In this document: positions 44,780 through 57,726 of the stretch, one piece after another | Numbering within the stretch: position 1 is the first letter of the stretch | Layout: every line of letters begins with the position of its first letter | Source: Sipunculus nudus | Taxonomy: Eukaryota; Annelida; Sipuncula; Golfingiida; Sipunculidae | DNA: 64,000 nucleotides | Reading direction: 5' to 3' | Assembly (NCBI GenBank): GCA_026874595.1 | Contig: CM049306.1 | Coordinates: 29,069,519 to 29,133,518 of the forward strand | Notes under the pieces: generated by a model | Seen by the model: only the letters and a program-made list of their open reading frames with translations | Told to the model about the DNA's origin: nothing | Databases searched by the model: none | Position numbers and translations under genes: made by a program

Positions 44780-45420
44780 ACATTACAACAATCATAATGA
44801 GAACTTGTTTTATTAAAAAAAAAATGTATCAGAAAAATTTAAAGTAGCTATGAAACCATTATATGTGTAAAAAATAACCCAAGGATAAGAACACCCTATA
44901 AATCATACAAGAAGCAAACTAGAGGTGGGCAAAAGAAATAAAGAAACCAGTAATATAAATTTTTATTATTTACATAGTCTTGTGACAGCTGATACAGCGA
45001 CAAGTCTTAATGTCATTAGTGAAACATATTGACATCTTCAATCAGTAGTGGTCTGAGTAAAATTTCAAAATTTTGACATATTTTAATTTTTTTTTTTTTA
45101 ATTTTGAAATAAATATAAATTAACAAGCTGAAACACTTGTAAAAGACCTTGAAATTTAGATTAATATTATCACCTGCATCTTTGTCTATCATTAATTTCC
45201 TTCATAAATTCCCTAACAGTAAAGAACAATATAATTTAGTTAATGTTTTTTCATTATTAAAATTGAAATGTTATAGTGTTATTTGGAATACATTTTCATC
45301 CATCCATACAAAATCCATAAAACATCAGTAATTGTAACTGCCAAGGTATTTTCCTGTAACTCATCAACTATCAAATTCCTTTTCTATTAATTTGTCTTAA
45401 ATTTGTTATTATAGACCTAT
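44780..45420 (+). repeat. Segmental duplication, copy 1
   Basis: Shares long colinear similarity with 47220-47850, for example CAGTAATATAAATTTT.ATTATTTA, TGACAGCTGATACAG against TAACAGCTGAAACAG, and GTCTTATGTCATT-like words. Both copies are noncoding. Confidence 0.65.
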
Positions 45421-46068
45421 AACAAGGGACCCATGGGTCACGGCACTCAGCTGATCATGATTGGACTATAAATGTATCACCATTGTGATACTATATTGAG
45501 TTGATAAAGCTTATGAATATCAAGGACATGTTGGGCTATTATAAAGGAATATAATGTAATTTGTGAGTAAATGATATATGAAATAACCTGACTGATGGAT
45601 AAATATGGAGTAAAATATAGTGGTTTATTTTTTATTTATTTGGGAGGGGTTGAAAAAAGCAATTTATCTGAGCAAATATGAATGCAATGACAGTTATCTA
45701 AGCAGTGGTAGAATGATGATAAGGCTATTTGTTGAAGGATCTATAGTGTATGGAAGTCTGCAAATTTTAATTTGACAGATATAAAGTTACGATTAACTAT
45801 GCTGATGAGGGGATTTATGATTTTGTGACTGTATGACATGGTATCTCTTCCGTCTTGACAAGGTACATTATTTTGATGCCCACCATGTCTATATATTACA
45901 CATTATTGGCATAATTTCTGGCTTGTACATAGGTACCTTTGGACAAATAGATATACAAATTATAAAAACATGAATATATCTGATTCATCTTTTTCTTGTT
46001 TAATGAGGCTGACATTGGGATGGGGTTCAGAGAAGGGAATAGCAAGGGCAGCAAGAAGGACTGAATGT

Positions 46069-46071
<3 letters not shown>

Positions 46072-46102
<31 letters not shown>
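46072..46102. repeat. GA microsatellite followed by poly-G
   Basis: (GA)n then about 13 G. The poly-G at 46403-46418 is similar. Confidence 0.85.
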
Positions 46103-46106
<4 letters not shown>

Positions 46107-47219
46107 TTCAACGGTACTTAAACACCTGGAAGGTTAAAATGTAAACTATTATGAAATGTAGATAAAGTTTGAGAGGAAGAGGTAATCTAGGCCATGGTTG
46201 GTTGATATGATTGAAGAAATTGTTGCAAATAATATTTTGAGATCTGACCATGCGTTTCCATTGGTTACCTTTTTGATAAGCTGTTATCAGTTCAACAGTT
46301 TACGCATTTGTCTAATTAGATCCAATTTATTTAATAAATCTTTTTTTTTTCAATTTATGTATACAGTTGCCATAACATCCCATAACAGGTGGAATGACTT
46401 CATGGGGGGGGGGGGGGTATGCTGGGAGTCACAATGCCGCTCTCTTTCTGTAGATATTTTCTTTAATTATAAAATTTAAATTTAAATTAAAATTATAAAA
46501 TTTAAAAATTTTACGCTATAGCAATAGAACTATTGTTCACTGTGCCAAGGAGCAAGGACTCAGTGGGATGATAAAGGGGAAGGTGGTATTTACAACACCC
46601 TTGCATATACATACAGGATATTAAATTTAATTCAACAGTGCTTATAAGAAAAAACGTTTATTAATGATCATTAAATATTTAAAACAGGCAGAAAGATGGA
46701 GAAACAAAGCAAATAATTTTTTTCCTATTCTACTGAGCCAGGAAAAAATTAACAATATTTGCATTAATTCCTTTTTTTATTACATCATTTTTTTCCAGGT
46801 TTAAAAATGTTTCTATACATTTACAGTATAACATATATATGTGATTGTGAATATTTATGTTTATTCCCATTTCTAAATTGCTTCAACATTTATAGATAAT
46901 TAATCTAGTTTCTAGTACCTGTAAGCAAAATGGCCAGAGTGAAAGACAGAGAGAAAGAGAGGGGGAGGCTCCCTGGTAATTTCTGCCTGACCCAGCCTGA
47001 CCCTGACACTCACAGAGACAGCAGGTCAGAAGTGAAGGTGTTATGTAACAGCTTAGAACACTGCATGAAACAAGACATGGTGCTTGAAAACTTGAATGAA
47101 ATCTACAGTTTATGATCAATCGATTTCAAATTTCAGATTTTAACAGATGAAATGCTCATGTGTACATGCTGTGAAAATTAAATTCACAGCAATAACGGGA
47201 AAAATTTGAATATTTTTAT

Positions 47220-47850
47220 TTTTTTTTAAATTGTATCAGAAAAAAATAAAAATATTCTCAGCTATAAAACTATAACATGTGTAAAAAAAATAAAAATATC
47301 AAAACACCCCAAATATTATACAAGCAAACTGGAGTTGGGAATGGTTAATTTTATTAACTGAAATAAAGGAATCAGTAATATAAATTTTGATTATTTAGCT
47401 AGTATCATGTAACAGCTGAAACAGCCATAAGTCTTATGTCATTGGTCAAACATATTAACATCTTTAATGACCACTTGTCTGAGTAATATTTTCAATTTTT
47501 TACATATTTTTTTTTATAATTTTGTAATAAATATAAACCAACAAATTAAACACCAAGAAAAGACCTGGAAATTTAGATTAATTTAATATAATCAACTGCA
47601 TCCTTGTCTATCATTAACTTGCTTCATATAATCCCTAGTAGTAAACAACAATTTTATTTAATTATTTATTTTTCATTTTTATGATTGATGAAAAATACCC
47701 AATGGTGACTGCATGGTGTCATTTGAAATACATTTTCAGCCATCCATAAATCATCAGTAATTGCAAGGTAATTCCCTGTTACTCATTAACTATAAAATTC
47801 CTTTTCCATTTATTTTTCTTAAAGTTCTTATTATAAACCAATAATTTTTT
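47220..47850 (+). repeat. Segmental duplication, copy 2
   Basis: Direct copy of 44780-45420 about 2.4 kb downstream. Just before it (47080-47180), a block with AAATCTACAGTTTATGATCA is repeated in diverged form at 48045-48140, so the local history involves more than one duplication. Confidence 0.65.
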
Positions 47851-48298
47851 AAAATTATTGTTTATTGTTATGTTTTTGGCCAAAACAAATACTAGAGGAA
47901 GAGGGTTGGACAGTTTGATCCAGCTGAAGCCACCCAAGAGCTGGCTGGCTGCAGAGTGCCTCGCTTCAAGCATGCATAATTGGCCTGAAAGGTCAATGTG
48001 GGGACATATAGTGGGGCTTCAGTACAGCCTAGATGTGACATGGTTTTATAAAAATTTTAATAAAAGCTACAGTTTTTTATCAATCCTTTAAAATTTCAGA
48101 ATTTAGAAGCTAAAATCTTTACGTGTGCAAAATATGAAAATTAAATCAACAGTGCTTACAGGAAAAAAAGTGCCATGGCCTAAGTTAGACAAAATTCTCA
48201 TGTTAAGGGAGTAAATATATTTCCAGAATTTTTACAAAGTGCATTATGTTCGGGCCCATAACTTCTAGAATTTAAGAAATATTGAACTAATTTCAGGT

Positions 48299-48700
48299 AT
48301 GTACATAGGCGATAAATATATGCAAAATATACAGAATGCAGCGGTGAGGATTATTACGGGTGCTTCAAAATCAGATCATATTGCACCAATTTTGTACTCT
48401 CTGCATTGGCTGCCCGTTGTGCAAGAGGTAAAATTCAAAATGTTAATTCTTGTGAATAAGGCAATAAATAATTTAGCACCTCTTTACCTGCAGAGCTTGT
48501 TCACAGTTATACCACATTAGGAAGCCTTCATTCAGCTGCTAAAAACTTATTGGTCGTGCCTTTTACAAAATGGTCCTGTGTACAAAATCGGGCATTCAGT
48601 GTTGTTGGCCTGAAACTGTGGAATGACCTACCAGATACTCTAAGAGAAGCCACCAGTCTCTCAGAATTAAAAAGTAAATAAAAACATATTTGTTCATGGA
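48299..48700 (+). pseudogene. LINE RT C-terminal fragment (CR1/L2-like)
   Basis: First frame: MQNIQNAAVRIITGASKSDH and IAPILYSLHWLPVVQEVKFK then MLILVNKAINNLAPLYLQSL. After a frame change come NLLVVPFTKW, RAFSVVGLKLWNDLPDTLRE and LSELKSK. This order (QNAA-R, LHWLPV, K-LAP-YL, RAFS..G-LWN-LP..LR) is the well-known tail of CR1/L2-clade LINE proteins. A frameshift and the lack of upstream RT motifs make it a dead 3' fragment. An ATT run at about 48979-48995 may mark the element's end. Confidence 0.85.
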
Positions 48701-49069
48701 GTATTTTTATGCCTAGTCATTTTGTACAATATTTTATACAATTGACTGTAAAATGTTTGAGTATTTTAGTGGAATTATGAAAGTTTTAACATATAATTGA
48801 ACTATTGATTTTTATACGTCTTATTTAATACTGTAAGCTTCTGAATGTAATATTTTAGTCAATTGGACTTTAATTTCATATTCTTACAATAGTTTGTTAA
48901 ATGACTGCTGACTGTATTCTCGTTATATAACAGCATTTTAGAGCATGTATCATCACAGATATTACGCTTTAACAAATGAATTATTATTATTATTAAATAG
49001 AGGAATTAATATATTAAAAATGATCTATATCAGGTCATTGGTTTGATATTAGGCAGTCTTAAAGTGTAA

Positions 49070-49290
49070 CAATGGGTTTTTAATGGAACACAAGAGGTTT
49101 TTCCTAAATATCTTGAAGGTCCTAGTGACCCTATTTTCAGTATGGTAGGAGATTTTGGGGACATCTAACAGTAAACTGAATTTCATATTTGTAGGGGCAC
49201 AGTTTCAAAATGACCCAGTTTAACAAACGGACGGACAGCCGACGGACAAAGGACCACGACTATAGCTCAGATGACTTATAGTCAGCTGCG
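49070..49290 (+). repeat. Right end of a composite-repeat copy
   Basis: AAACGGACGGACAGCCGACG, then CTATAGCTCAGATGACTTAT and AGTCAGCTGCGCT, matching the right end at 31137-31237. Its left partner may be one of the ends at 43926, 43979 or 45424, with later insertions between. Confidence 0.6.
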
Positions 49291-50158
49291 CTAATTATAT
49301 TTTATGGCACATGTCTGTCTGCATCTCTCGGTGTAGTTGGTCATAGGTACCTGATAGTTGCAAAACAGAAGAGACCACAGTCTGCCAGATGTATAATGAC
49401 CTGATGCCTTGTCTACAATCAAGCTGACTGGTGTCTGACCATCAAAGATTCTCACTCAGCTGGTATGGGCCTTCAGTCAGCATGTGGTGACAGGAATTGA
49501 ACCTGAAAAGACATAAAGATACATATTCTAAATAAGTGTTAAACAAACAATAAGGCATTAGTGTTATTATTCAAAAAATGAAAATAAAAGTATATGTATT
49601 GGGCCTGTGAATCACTCAGTGGCCTCAATTCAATTTGATTGTCAATTATTGCCTTTCAATCAGATTTTTTATTTGACTATTGTATACAATCAAAATATTC
49701 TGTCAGAGACATATATCTACTAAAAGTTTTCATCACATATGATGATACAAGATTAAGATTATTATATACCAGAAAAGTTATGCAGACCAAGTAATATTTA
49801 AAGCTTCTCATCCATTATTGTGCTAACATCTAATGATGGATATCAGGGGACTTACTTTGTTTAATATCAGTGTTACTCTATCATGTATGCTGTTTATCTG
49901 TTCCTAGGTAAGAGATAGAGACTGGAAAGGTATGAAAATTAATAAAAATGCAAAAATTGAAATTGATTATTTCATGCCTGATTCAATTATCAAATAAAGA
50001 CTGGTTTAAATTCAATGCATCGATTATTCAATGCATTGTTACAGCCCTAATATGCATGTATATTAATAAAATATGCAAACATGGAATATTTAGTTAACAT
50101 TACATAGTATGTACAGTATTTATATTAAATTATTACATATAATGTATATATAATGTTG
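49291..50158. other. Noncoding stretch
   Basis: Nothing recognised. Confidence 0.45.
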
Positions 50159-51511
50159 CAGGGTTGGCACAACCTTCCTAGAGGGAAAGGAAGGGAAGGG
50201 AAGAAACACTTTCTTCCCAGAAGGGAAGAAATACTTTCTTCCCACCATTTCTTCCCAGGGAAGAAAAACAATCACAACATACATTTGAATTTTTGTTTCA
50301 AATGATATTTTTGCCTTCCCAGTCAAGCAACTGGGGTGTGACTGTGGGGCTCAGTGTAGTAGTCTTCATTTGAACTATTAAGATGAACACAGTCCAAGGG
50401 GTAGAATGTTGGCTGTACAGTTTGTATAGTCTTTAGCTGAGTATTAAAGGTCATGTAGACTAGAATATATACACTTTAGGGGTGTTTTGTTCAGTAGGGT
50501 TAGCCTTAAGCTGAGTAATTATAGTTTTAATTAAATTAAATAATCACTTCAATTTCATTTGGTTAAGCAGAAGCATACACTGTTTGAGAATTTACTGACT
50601 GTTGAGCAGGTTATTTATTTATTTGTCCAATAATGAGCAGATCTGATCGGTCAATACAAAAACTGGGGCCTCCCAAAAATGTCTGCTCCCAAATTATCTA
50701 CACTTCATTCACCCAAAACATCTACTACATAAAATGAGAGGAATCCAAAAATGTCTAAAGGCTTCTATTACTAATCTATTACTTGTTATTTTTATTCTTA
50801 AAAATCAAATTTAAGGATCAAAGGATATTAACACTTCTTTTACAAACATTTGTTCTGTTAGTGTTATTCAGCATTATGAACATGTGGGAATCAATTCAGC
50901 TATAAATGATTATCAAACTTTAAGAGTGCGAGTAGCTTCATTAATTTATTATTGGTACTAACTGGTTAATAATTATACCTTTATCATATATACCTAGGAA
51001 TTTTAGGAATGAGGGAAACAAGTGAAAATCACCCTATTACTGGTAAATCATATCCAGCACATGTTTTGGGAAATAACCCAAATCAGTGAGTATAGATTTT
51101 TGGGTAACAACCACAAAACAAAAAACTTGCAGTATAAATTTTCAGAGTAGATGATTTGGGCATGAACCCAAAACACTGATGGAACTGATCTGTCTCAGGC
51201 ATAGTGTCAGTGTTACTGTTCTCATACTGTCAGTTCTATTTATTTAATTAATTAAATTCAATAAAATTTCAGTCTAATTCAATGTATAAATAATGAATAA
51301 CAAAGTGTAAATAATGAATAATTGTAAAACATTATTCTGTGTTGATCTATATAGTATGTCAATATGTTAAATAAAAATATGTGAAAAATGTCAACATTTT
51401 CTTCCCTTACTTCCTTTTCTTCCCAGAAACTTCCTTTATTCCCCAGAAAATTTCCTTAACTTCCCTGGGAAGGGAAGAAATACCTGTCTTCCCAGAAGAA
51501 TGCTAACCCTG
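50159..51511. mobile_element. hAT-like non-autonomous element, 1.35 kb
   Basis: The left end CAGGGTTGGCA and inverted right end CAGGGTTAGCA begin with the CAGGG typical of hAT TIRs. Inside both ends lie GGGAAGAAA/TTTCTTCCC-rich subterminal repeats (50175-50265 and 51400-51490). No transposase frame. I could not define an 8-bp target duplication. Confidence 0.55.
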
Positions 51512-52554
51512 TAAAATAAATGTTGGAAAAAGGTTTTACATAGACAACAGAAACAATCATGAGACATGTTCACAAATACCATGTATGATACTGAACAAGT
51601 TGATCAGGAGCAGGGACATTGCTGGTAATATCGAACAAGGTGAAATTCTGGTTTATTACCGGCGGATTATTTAAGAAACATTTAATATCATTTATTATGA
51701 CAGTCTTGGAATTACAGGTACCATACAAGATCATTATTATTTATATATCAGTATTTTGCTTTTAATGGCTTCTAATTTAGAGAGTTTTATTTTTGCAATA
51801 ATTTCCCTTTCATGAATATTGCAGATTTGAAGCCCTTGCAAACAAAAAGGCAACTACAGTATATATATCAGGTATTAAGTAATAGAAATATGTAATAGTA
51901 ATAGAAAATTACAGGTTATGTTAATGTTTTTAAATAGTAATAGTAATTGACAAGAAATTTTAACCTGTAATAGTAATAGGACCCCAAGCCACAGAAAAAT
52001 AGCTATTTAAAAAGGTATTATATACATTCTGATTACAATAACCTCTGATGAGTTTATAAGAGGTGCCACAGACAGTGAATGAGGCACTGTTTGCACTAAC
52101 CATGCGGTACTGAAAGCTAGGTACTATGGCTTGAAAAAATCTTGTTGAGTAATTATTTTTACGTGTAATAAACATCTGCTCAACATAAATGAAAATGGAC
52201 TTATCTAATGAGATATAATAAATCAGTGGATAAAGACAAAATATTCACATGGTGTGTTTTGATAAACATGAATAGATTGAATTAGAATTTAACAAGCAAT
52301 AAGGACTTTGTGCACATTGTATGTTCTATAATTAATAGATAAACAGATATACATTAATATAACTTGTGTATGTTTATGTTGTGTTAACAGGAACTTATCT
52401 TTTTTATTTACACTAAATTGCATCAAACATTCCTTTGATTTTTTTCTGTTTTAGGATTGTTCAAGCCTTACTTTTTTTCTTGGGATATTATATCTTATTC
52501 ATATAAGTTATTGTCTACTTTAAATTGTATGGTTGTTCAAATTAAAAAAAAAAC
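51512..52554. other. Noncoding stretch
   Basis: AT-rich. A scattered AATAGTAATAG pattern occurs at 51890-51980 and again at 53270-53360. No gene recognised. Confidence 0.45.
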
Positions 52555-53010
52555 AAATGGAACATGAAACTTGTGATTACTTGGAAGGGCTCTGATATCT
52601 CAGGTCCATAATGACCGGACCAGTGGCGCACTTCGACTCTGTTAAATCTTCTTAGATTGCCTACCCTATTTTCACTTTAAATAACAAATAATTAATCATA
52701 TTCAATATGTGACTTTATTGTTAATTCTTTTCTCGAGTCATTTATAAAAATATGAGCAGAGGTTACTGCATGGGATCAGCAAAATAAACAGTCCTCAGAC
52801 ATTTGGGGTCCGTCTTCACCAAAATAGATTTTGCGTTCTTAATCTTTCACTGATTCGGTCATTTAAAAGGCTGTAACATTAAGGGACTTTGCTCAGTTCT
52901 TATATCAGAACAAGGAGTGTTTTAGTCAGAATAAATAATGGAAAAATGTTGAAACTGATTTTTGGGGTCTGGGTCTGGAGACTCTGGGTTCCGAGTTTTA
53001 CACACCGCCT
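52555..53010 (+). repeat. Second copy of the 11095-11538 repeat
   Basis: Colinear words include GGAAG.GCTCTGATAT, TCAGGTCC, AAAAATATGAGC.G.GGTTAC and GGGACTTTGCTC, ending GTTTTACACACC. The left inverted end seen at 10567 is absent here. Confidence 0.65.
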
Positions 53011-53379
53011 GTGAACCTACAGGAAACAGGTTTATGTTTTAATGATCATGAACTAGCTGGAAATAATGCTGAACTTAGCCAGACTGTGCATTTTAATTGC
53101 AACAGAAACCTCATTTATACTAAAGGATTTATATCTATTTTTCATTTTTAATTGAGGACAAAAATTACACTTTAAATATAAAACCACATTAAAGATTCAG
53201 CCCCAGAGAAAGGGGTAGGGTAGTGTTAAGGACAAGGTCAGCATATGCTAATATCACTATTTGAAAGTAAAGTAATAGTAAAATTATTAGATGATAAATG
53301 TTAAATAGTAATAGTAATTGTTATAGATGGATTAAAAAGTAATAGTAATAGAACCCCTGTAATAAGAATCAACCTTGGG

Positions 53380-53412
<33 letters not shown>

Positions 53413-53432
53413 CATATATATAATTATATATA
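53380..53432. repeat. TA-rich microsatellite
   Basis: ATATATATACATATATAT repeats. Confidence 0.85.
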
Positions 53433-53596
53433 TGTTAATCTTATTATTTTTGTATTACCTGGAAAAGGAAGATATGTTGTAAGTTCTGTCAACTTTGTAC
53501 CATTTAAACTTTGGCAGCATTGTAGAGTGGTTCCAAACTGAGCCAAGTTAACCATGGATACTACTGCACTTCCAACGAGTCTCTACGACTCTATAA

Positions 53597-55612
53597 ACAG
53601 TGTCTGTTTAAAATGCGGAGAATTCCCGGAGAGATGGAGAAATCACAGAGAATTTGTGGGGAGTTTTATATGCAACGATACTTTTAAATACACATTTATT
53701 TATTATTTATTATACATATTATTTAATTATATGATAATAATTAAAAATTTGTACATTCACGTAAAATTCAGCTCTCTCAGTTGTTTGGAAGAGCAGGTTC
53801 TTCTCTTAAGATTTTATTTGTGCCACACCAGAGACAATGAATAGCATCAGGAGACTGTGGGCTATTTGCGAATGCAAATGCAGTTGATTTTTTATTCAAT
53901 CCAGAAAATTAAACAAATTGAATATTTTAACCAGGGATTATTTGTTTGTTTCAGTTAAGGCATTTTTACATATTTTCCTAAAACAAAACTTTCTGCTAGA
54001 ATACCAGAGCCGAAATATAATGCAACTGTAACCATTTGGAATGAATGTGAATGTGGGTTAGGAGATGTATTTGAAAACATAATTAGGTGTGATAAAAAAA
54101 AATGAAAAAAAAATTAATTAGTGGTTTCCTTTAAAATTTGCATTTGTCTTATAAATAATTAAAACAATTTATGAAATGGTTTTGTGAAGATTGTATAAGT
54201 AATGACGTTCATCATATTGGATTGGAGCACTCCAGGATATGTATATATACTGCTGAATAAATTTTTCATTTTTTATGATTATTTTACTCTGAATTGTTAT
54301 GGTCAGAAAGAAGTGTGGTGTATTTTGAACAGACTAAGAAAAATATAATTGTTTAACTGTGATCACAATATATATTTACTATTTTTTCTTTTATTCTTGT
54401 TAATACTACTGCAAAGTTGATTCAATGGCTTAATGCAGAGCCCCGTTTTTTCCGTTTTATAATATTTATTTTCCTTTTTAATAAAATTAAAATCCGGAAT
54501 TTTCTGTTTATCTTTATATTTTATGTAATGTAATTGCTACATATTCTTGAGAGTTAAATCTTGTAAAAATCTGGACGATAAATGGATTACGTGTTCAATA
54601 AGCTGTTTAAATTGTTTTAAATTTAATTTCTGCTATCAATGATGCCATAGTTATATATGTATATATAAAATTATATTTGGTCCTTGTCATAAATGGTTCT
54701 TCATCAACCCCACACATACGGTTATGCTACACAACTACTGGAACTCCAACGCCCAAAACATTTCACATCGTTGGTCAGTAATCATGCCTTCTTACCTTTG
54801 TAAAAAGTGTGTTTGATGGACTGAAGAATCTGGAATAATTCTGGTTTGGTTCGGCTGATTAGCACCGAACAGCGAAACCACATCATAGTATATCACATAA
54901 TGGCGGTATAAGCGTTTCAGGCATGTTCGTTAACAATCGTAACATCAAAGCTTTGTGCTTACTGTAACGGTTGTGAGCCGAAATTGGCAGACCTTGCTTG
55001 TTACGTAGATGGCTGGCGCAGTTTGAAAGATTTTTTTACAAGATATTGGCTATTATAAGAATTTTTTATTTGTAGTGTAAATCTGCTCTAAACCCGACTT
55101 TCCGTCGTACTCCGTGTATATATTAATATAATTCCAGTTTTGAACCCTTATTCTGGTTTCAAACCCTAATTCTATTTTCCATCCATTTTTCCGTTAAAAC
55201 AGACAAAAGGGGCTCTATTTATGGTGCAATATTTGTTTGTGTATAAAGTGAATAGGCCTAAAGTCAATCGTTTGTGTTTCAACTTTTAGTTGTGCATGTA
55301 AATTTGGTCTATGCACAATGGAGTTAGTGTTTTTTATCTATCAATAAATGTAGGTAAAATTATAATTTATTTATTATATTATATATTTTGTTCACCACCT
55401 GAATATTTGATACATTATGAACACATTTATAAAAAATTATTTTGGTCATTTAACAGTGCGCAAATATGTTAAATGTAATACTGTTGGAGAATTTCAGTGA
55501 TGTTAAAGTGTATATAAAAGAATCATTGCATATAAAAACTCTCCGCAAATTCTCCACGAACTGTCCATCTCTTTGCAGATTCTCCGCGTTTAAGACAGAC
55601 CCCTTTAAACAG
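53597..55612. mobile_element. 2-kb segment bounded by ~110-bp inverted repeats
   Basis: The left arm has TGTCTGTTTAAAATGCGGAG, GGAGAGATGGAGAAAT and GGGGAGTTTTATATGCAACG. The inverted right arm has TGTCTTAAACGCGGAG, AGAGATGGACAGTTCG and GGAGAGTTTTTATATGCAAT. The interior has no recognisable transposase. It may be a foldback-type element or two opposed copies of one repeat. Confidence 0.5.
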
Positions 55613-55799
55613 TTTAAGCCTCTATTATCGCTCATTTGGCCATCAAGGAAACTGACTGAATCTTTTCACTACGGTCATCATATTTCAACTAAAATAATGA
55701 GTTGTTATTGATTCTCAGATCATGATCCAGTTAATTATTAAAAAAGTGATATTCATCTATCCAAAGAATGGTGGGACTGACTGAACACAATTCGTTACC

Positions 55800-56220
55800 T
55801 TACAATTACAATACTGGTTGTACGGGCCCTTCTGCCGGGGAACTCGCCGTATACCCAGATGCTTGGGCTAGGCGTCGTGTCTGCTTAAATCTGCAGACAT
55901 AGGCACCAATCGATTTCTTCATCTTTCTTCCTGACATTTCAAACATTAGCTTTGAAACGTCACTTCCAAAGACACACGGTGTTGTTTCTAAAAGGAGAAG
56001 GGAAACCAGTCTAGTTAACCAAAAGGGATTCCCCAGTGTATTTTTAGACTGAAGCCTGGACGTCACACGTTTCTAAATGTTTCTACATGGTGAAGGGCGG
56101 TCTCTGATTGGTCAGCTGTGTTTCTAGTTTGTTTCTAGATGGGCTAAAGCCGGTCACTGATTGGTTAGAATTTGTTTCTAGATGTTTCTAGATGAGACGG
56201 CCAAACGTGGGGGGGATGGC
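55800..56220 (-). other. Possible promoter-proximal region (minus strand), weak
   Basis: On the minus strand, two ACCAATCA boxes (about 56113-56121 and 56158-56164) precede an open frame containing MSGRKMKKSIGAYVC that ends near a GTAAGGTAAC. TTTCTAGATG is repeated five times. I do not recognise the frame, and the case for a gene is thin. Confidence 0.2.
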
Positions 56221-56372
56221 GCTATCACGGGAGGTGCGAGGCAATTAGGTACATCAAGAACTGACTAGAAGGTATATAAAGATATACATATATTGATTCT
56301 ATAAACGAGTGCACTTTGACCGCGGTTCATATTGATACGGCTGATAATTGCGAGAACATATCGAATGTAACA

Positions 56373-56454
56373 GACGAGGTGGCCGAGTGGTTAAGGCGTT
56401 GGACTGCTAATCCAATGGGCTCTGCCCGCGTGGGTTCGAATCCCATCCTCGTCG
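56373..56454 (+). tRNA. tRNA-Ser(GCU)
   Basis: 82 nt. The acceptor GACGAGG pairs with CCTCGTC and the discriminator is G. The anticodon loop is CTGCTAA with a TTGGA/TCCAA stem. A long variable arm GGGCTCTGCCC marks a class II tRNA. Box B is GGTTCGAATCC. All stems are intact, so it is probably functional. Confidence 0.95.
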
Positions 56455-56459
56455 CCAAT

Positions 56460-56531
56460 GGGGATGTAGCTCAGTGGTAGAGCGCACGCTTCGCATGTGT
56501 GAGGCCCCGGGTTCAATCCCCGGCATCTCCA
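56460..56531 (+). tRNA. tRNA-Ala(CGC)
   Basis: 72 nt. GGGGATG pairs with CATCTCC with one G-U. Box A is TAGCTCAGTGG, the anticodon loop TTCGCAT gives CGC, and box B is GGTTCAATCC. A T run directly after the gene (56532-56536) can end pol III transcription. It starts only five bases after tRNA-Ser. Confidence 0.95.
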
Positions 56532-56536
56532 TTTTT
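56532..56536 (+). terminator. Pol III T-run terminator
   Basis: TTTTT immediately after tRNA-Ala. The five bases between the two tRNA genes hold no T run, so one shared transcript is possible. Confidence 0.6.
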
Positions 56537-56588
56537 GCCCCCCCCCCCCCAAGTAAGCAACTTTTTCACACCAGGAAGCTCTACATTG

Positions 56589-56786
56589 CAATGGCGGATC
56601 CAGGATTTTGGAAAAGGGATACGGGGCCTAACCAATCAGGCTTAAAAACGGTCATAATTATATAATTAAGTTCTTAAAAAGGGAATGAGGAGTCAAGACC
56701 GTTTGAAAAAAAAAATGGCTTTGGAGGGGGGAGGGTGGGGGTCCAGAATCCTTGACCTCTCACCGGATCCGCCTCTTGAGCCATTG
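56589..56786. mobile_element. ~200-bp hAT-like MITE
   Basis: Left CAATGGCGGATCCAGG. Inverted right end CAATGGCTCAAGAGGCGGAT with CCGGTGAG. CA(G/A)TGGCGGATCCAGG-type ends are common in hAT MITEs. A similar start, CAGTGGCGTAGACAGG, sits inside the minisatellite at about 59647. Confidence 0.55.
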
Positions 56787-57540
56787 TAATTTTTTATTAA
56801 TCCTAAATAATTCTACGTACCCTGGCTGCCTTTCCCCTTCAATGACCGGGGGGGGGGGGGGGATTGTGTGAACGTGTGTGTCGCTCCGTGAGAAATCAGT
56901 GCATGTACATAAGAACAAGAGCAACCACCTACAGGGATTTTCCCTAAAATAAATAATATCGGTTGTTGGTGTTTGGTGTCGTTCGTGCCTTGTATTTGTT
57001 TTTCACATCCCGTTTGAACATACCTGTAGTCGTTTATTTTGGACTGGTAAGCTTACTACAAGCCATACGGGGATGGACTGCAACGGCCATCAATCATTTT
57101 GCATCGATATCTTAACATTAGGCTGCGAGTGATAAATTAACACAAAAGATGGCCCTTGTAGGCGTTGGTTGAGTGTTACGTGTCAAAATGAATTAATGTT
57201 ACCAGTGCCAGAAAGTGTCAACCATACACTTGTTTAACTACAATTCCTTTCCATTAATGTCCATTAATTTTTTTTCTTAATATGTAAGAAGTGCACATAA
57301 CAATTCTGCAGTGAAATACTCATATATAAAAACAGTTGTCTTGCATACCTGAAATGCCATTTCAGTGAAACAGTCATTGAACAATTTCCAAACTCTAAAG
57401 GGCTTGTAATTAGTGACCAAATGTAGATAACAGTGACCTGACCTTGAAAACCAAGGTCAAGGTAACAGAAATTAAAGAAAAAAATATTATCTCTTATCTC
57501 TGTATTGCGGAATTATAATATTATATGGATACGTGACAAC
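56787..57540. other. Noncoding stretch
   Basis: Contains a poly-G run at 56849-56862. Nothing else recognised. Confidence 0.45.
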
Positions 57541-57559
57541 ACATCTGAGATATAATCAG

Positions 57560-57602
57560 TATAAAAGTGGGACCACTGACACAGAAGAAGACACGGACAG
57601 TG
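57560..57602 (+). promoter_or_regulatory. TATA promoter and short first exon (candidate)
   Basis: TATAAAAG at 57560-57567 is a classic TATA box. About 40 bases on, GACAGTG|GTAAGT (cut after 57602) is a strong donor. Together they look like a promoter with a short noncoding first exon on the + strand. Confidence 0.4.
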
Positions 57603-57688
57603 GTAAGTCTCGTCCGAGGGGAAAGGGCTAGCTCGAGGGCGCTTAATTATAGGAGGTATAGGTTATACTTTCTCTCGTACATTAATCC

Positions 57689-57691
57689 TCC

Positions 57692-57726
<35 letters not shown>

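Noticed and set aside
46930-47115. Frame beginning MARVKDREKERGRLPGNF
   Set aside because: Looks coding-like at its start, but it sits inside duplicated repeat DNA and the related copy near 47880-48090 does not keep the frame.
55806-56066. Minus-strand 86-residue frame as a confident gene
   Set aside because: CCAAT boxes upstream are suggestive, but there is no recognisable domain and no partner exon. Kept only as a weak regulatory region.
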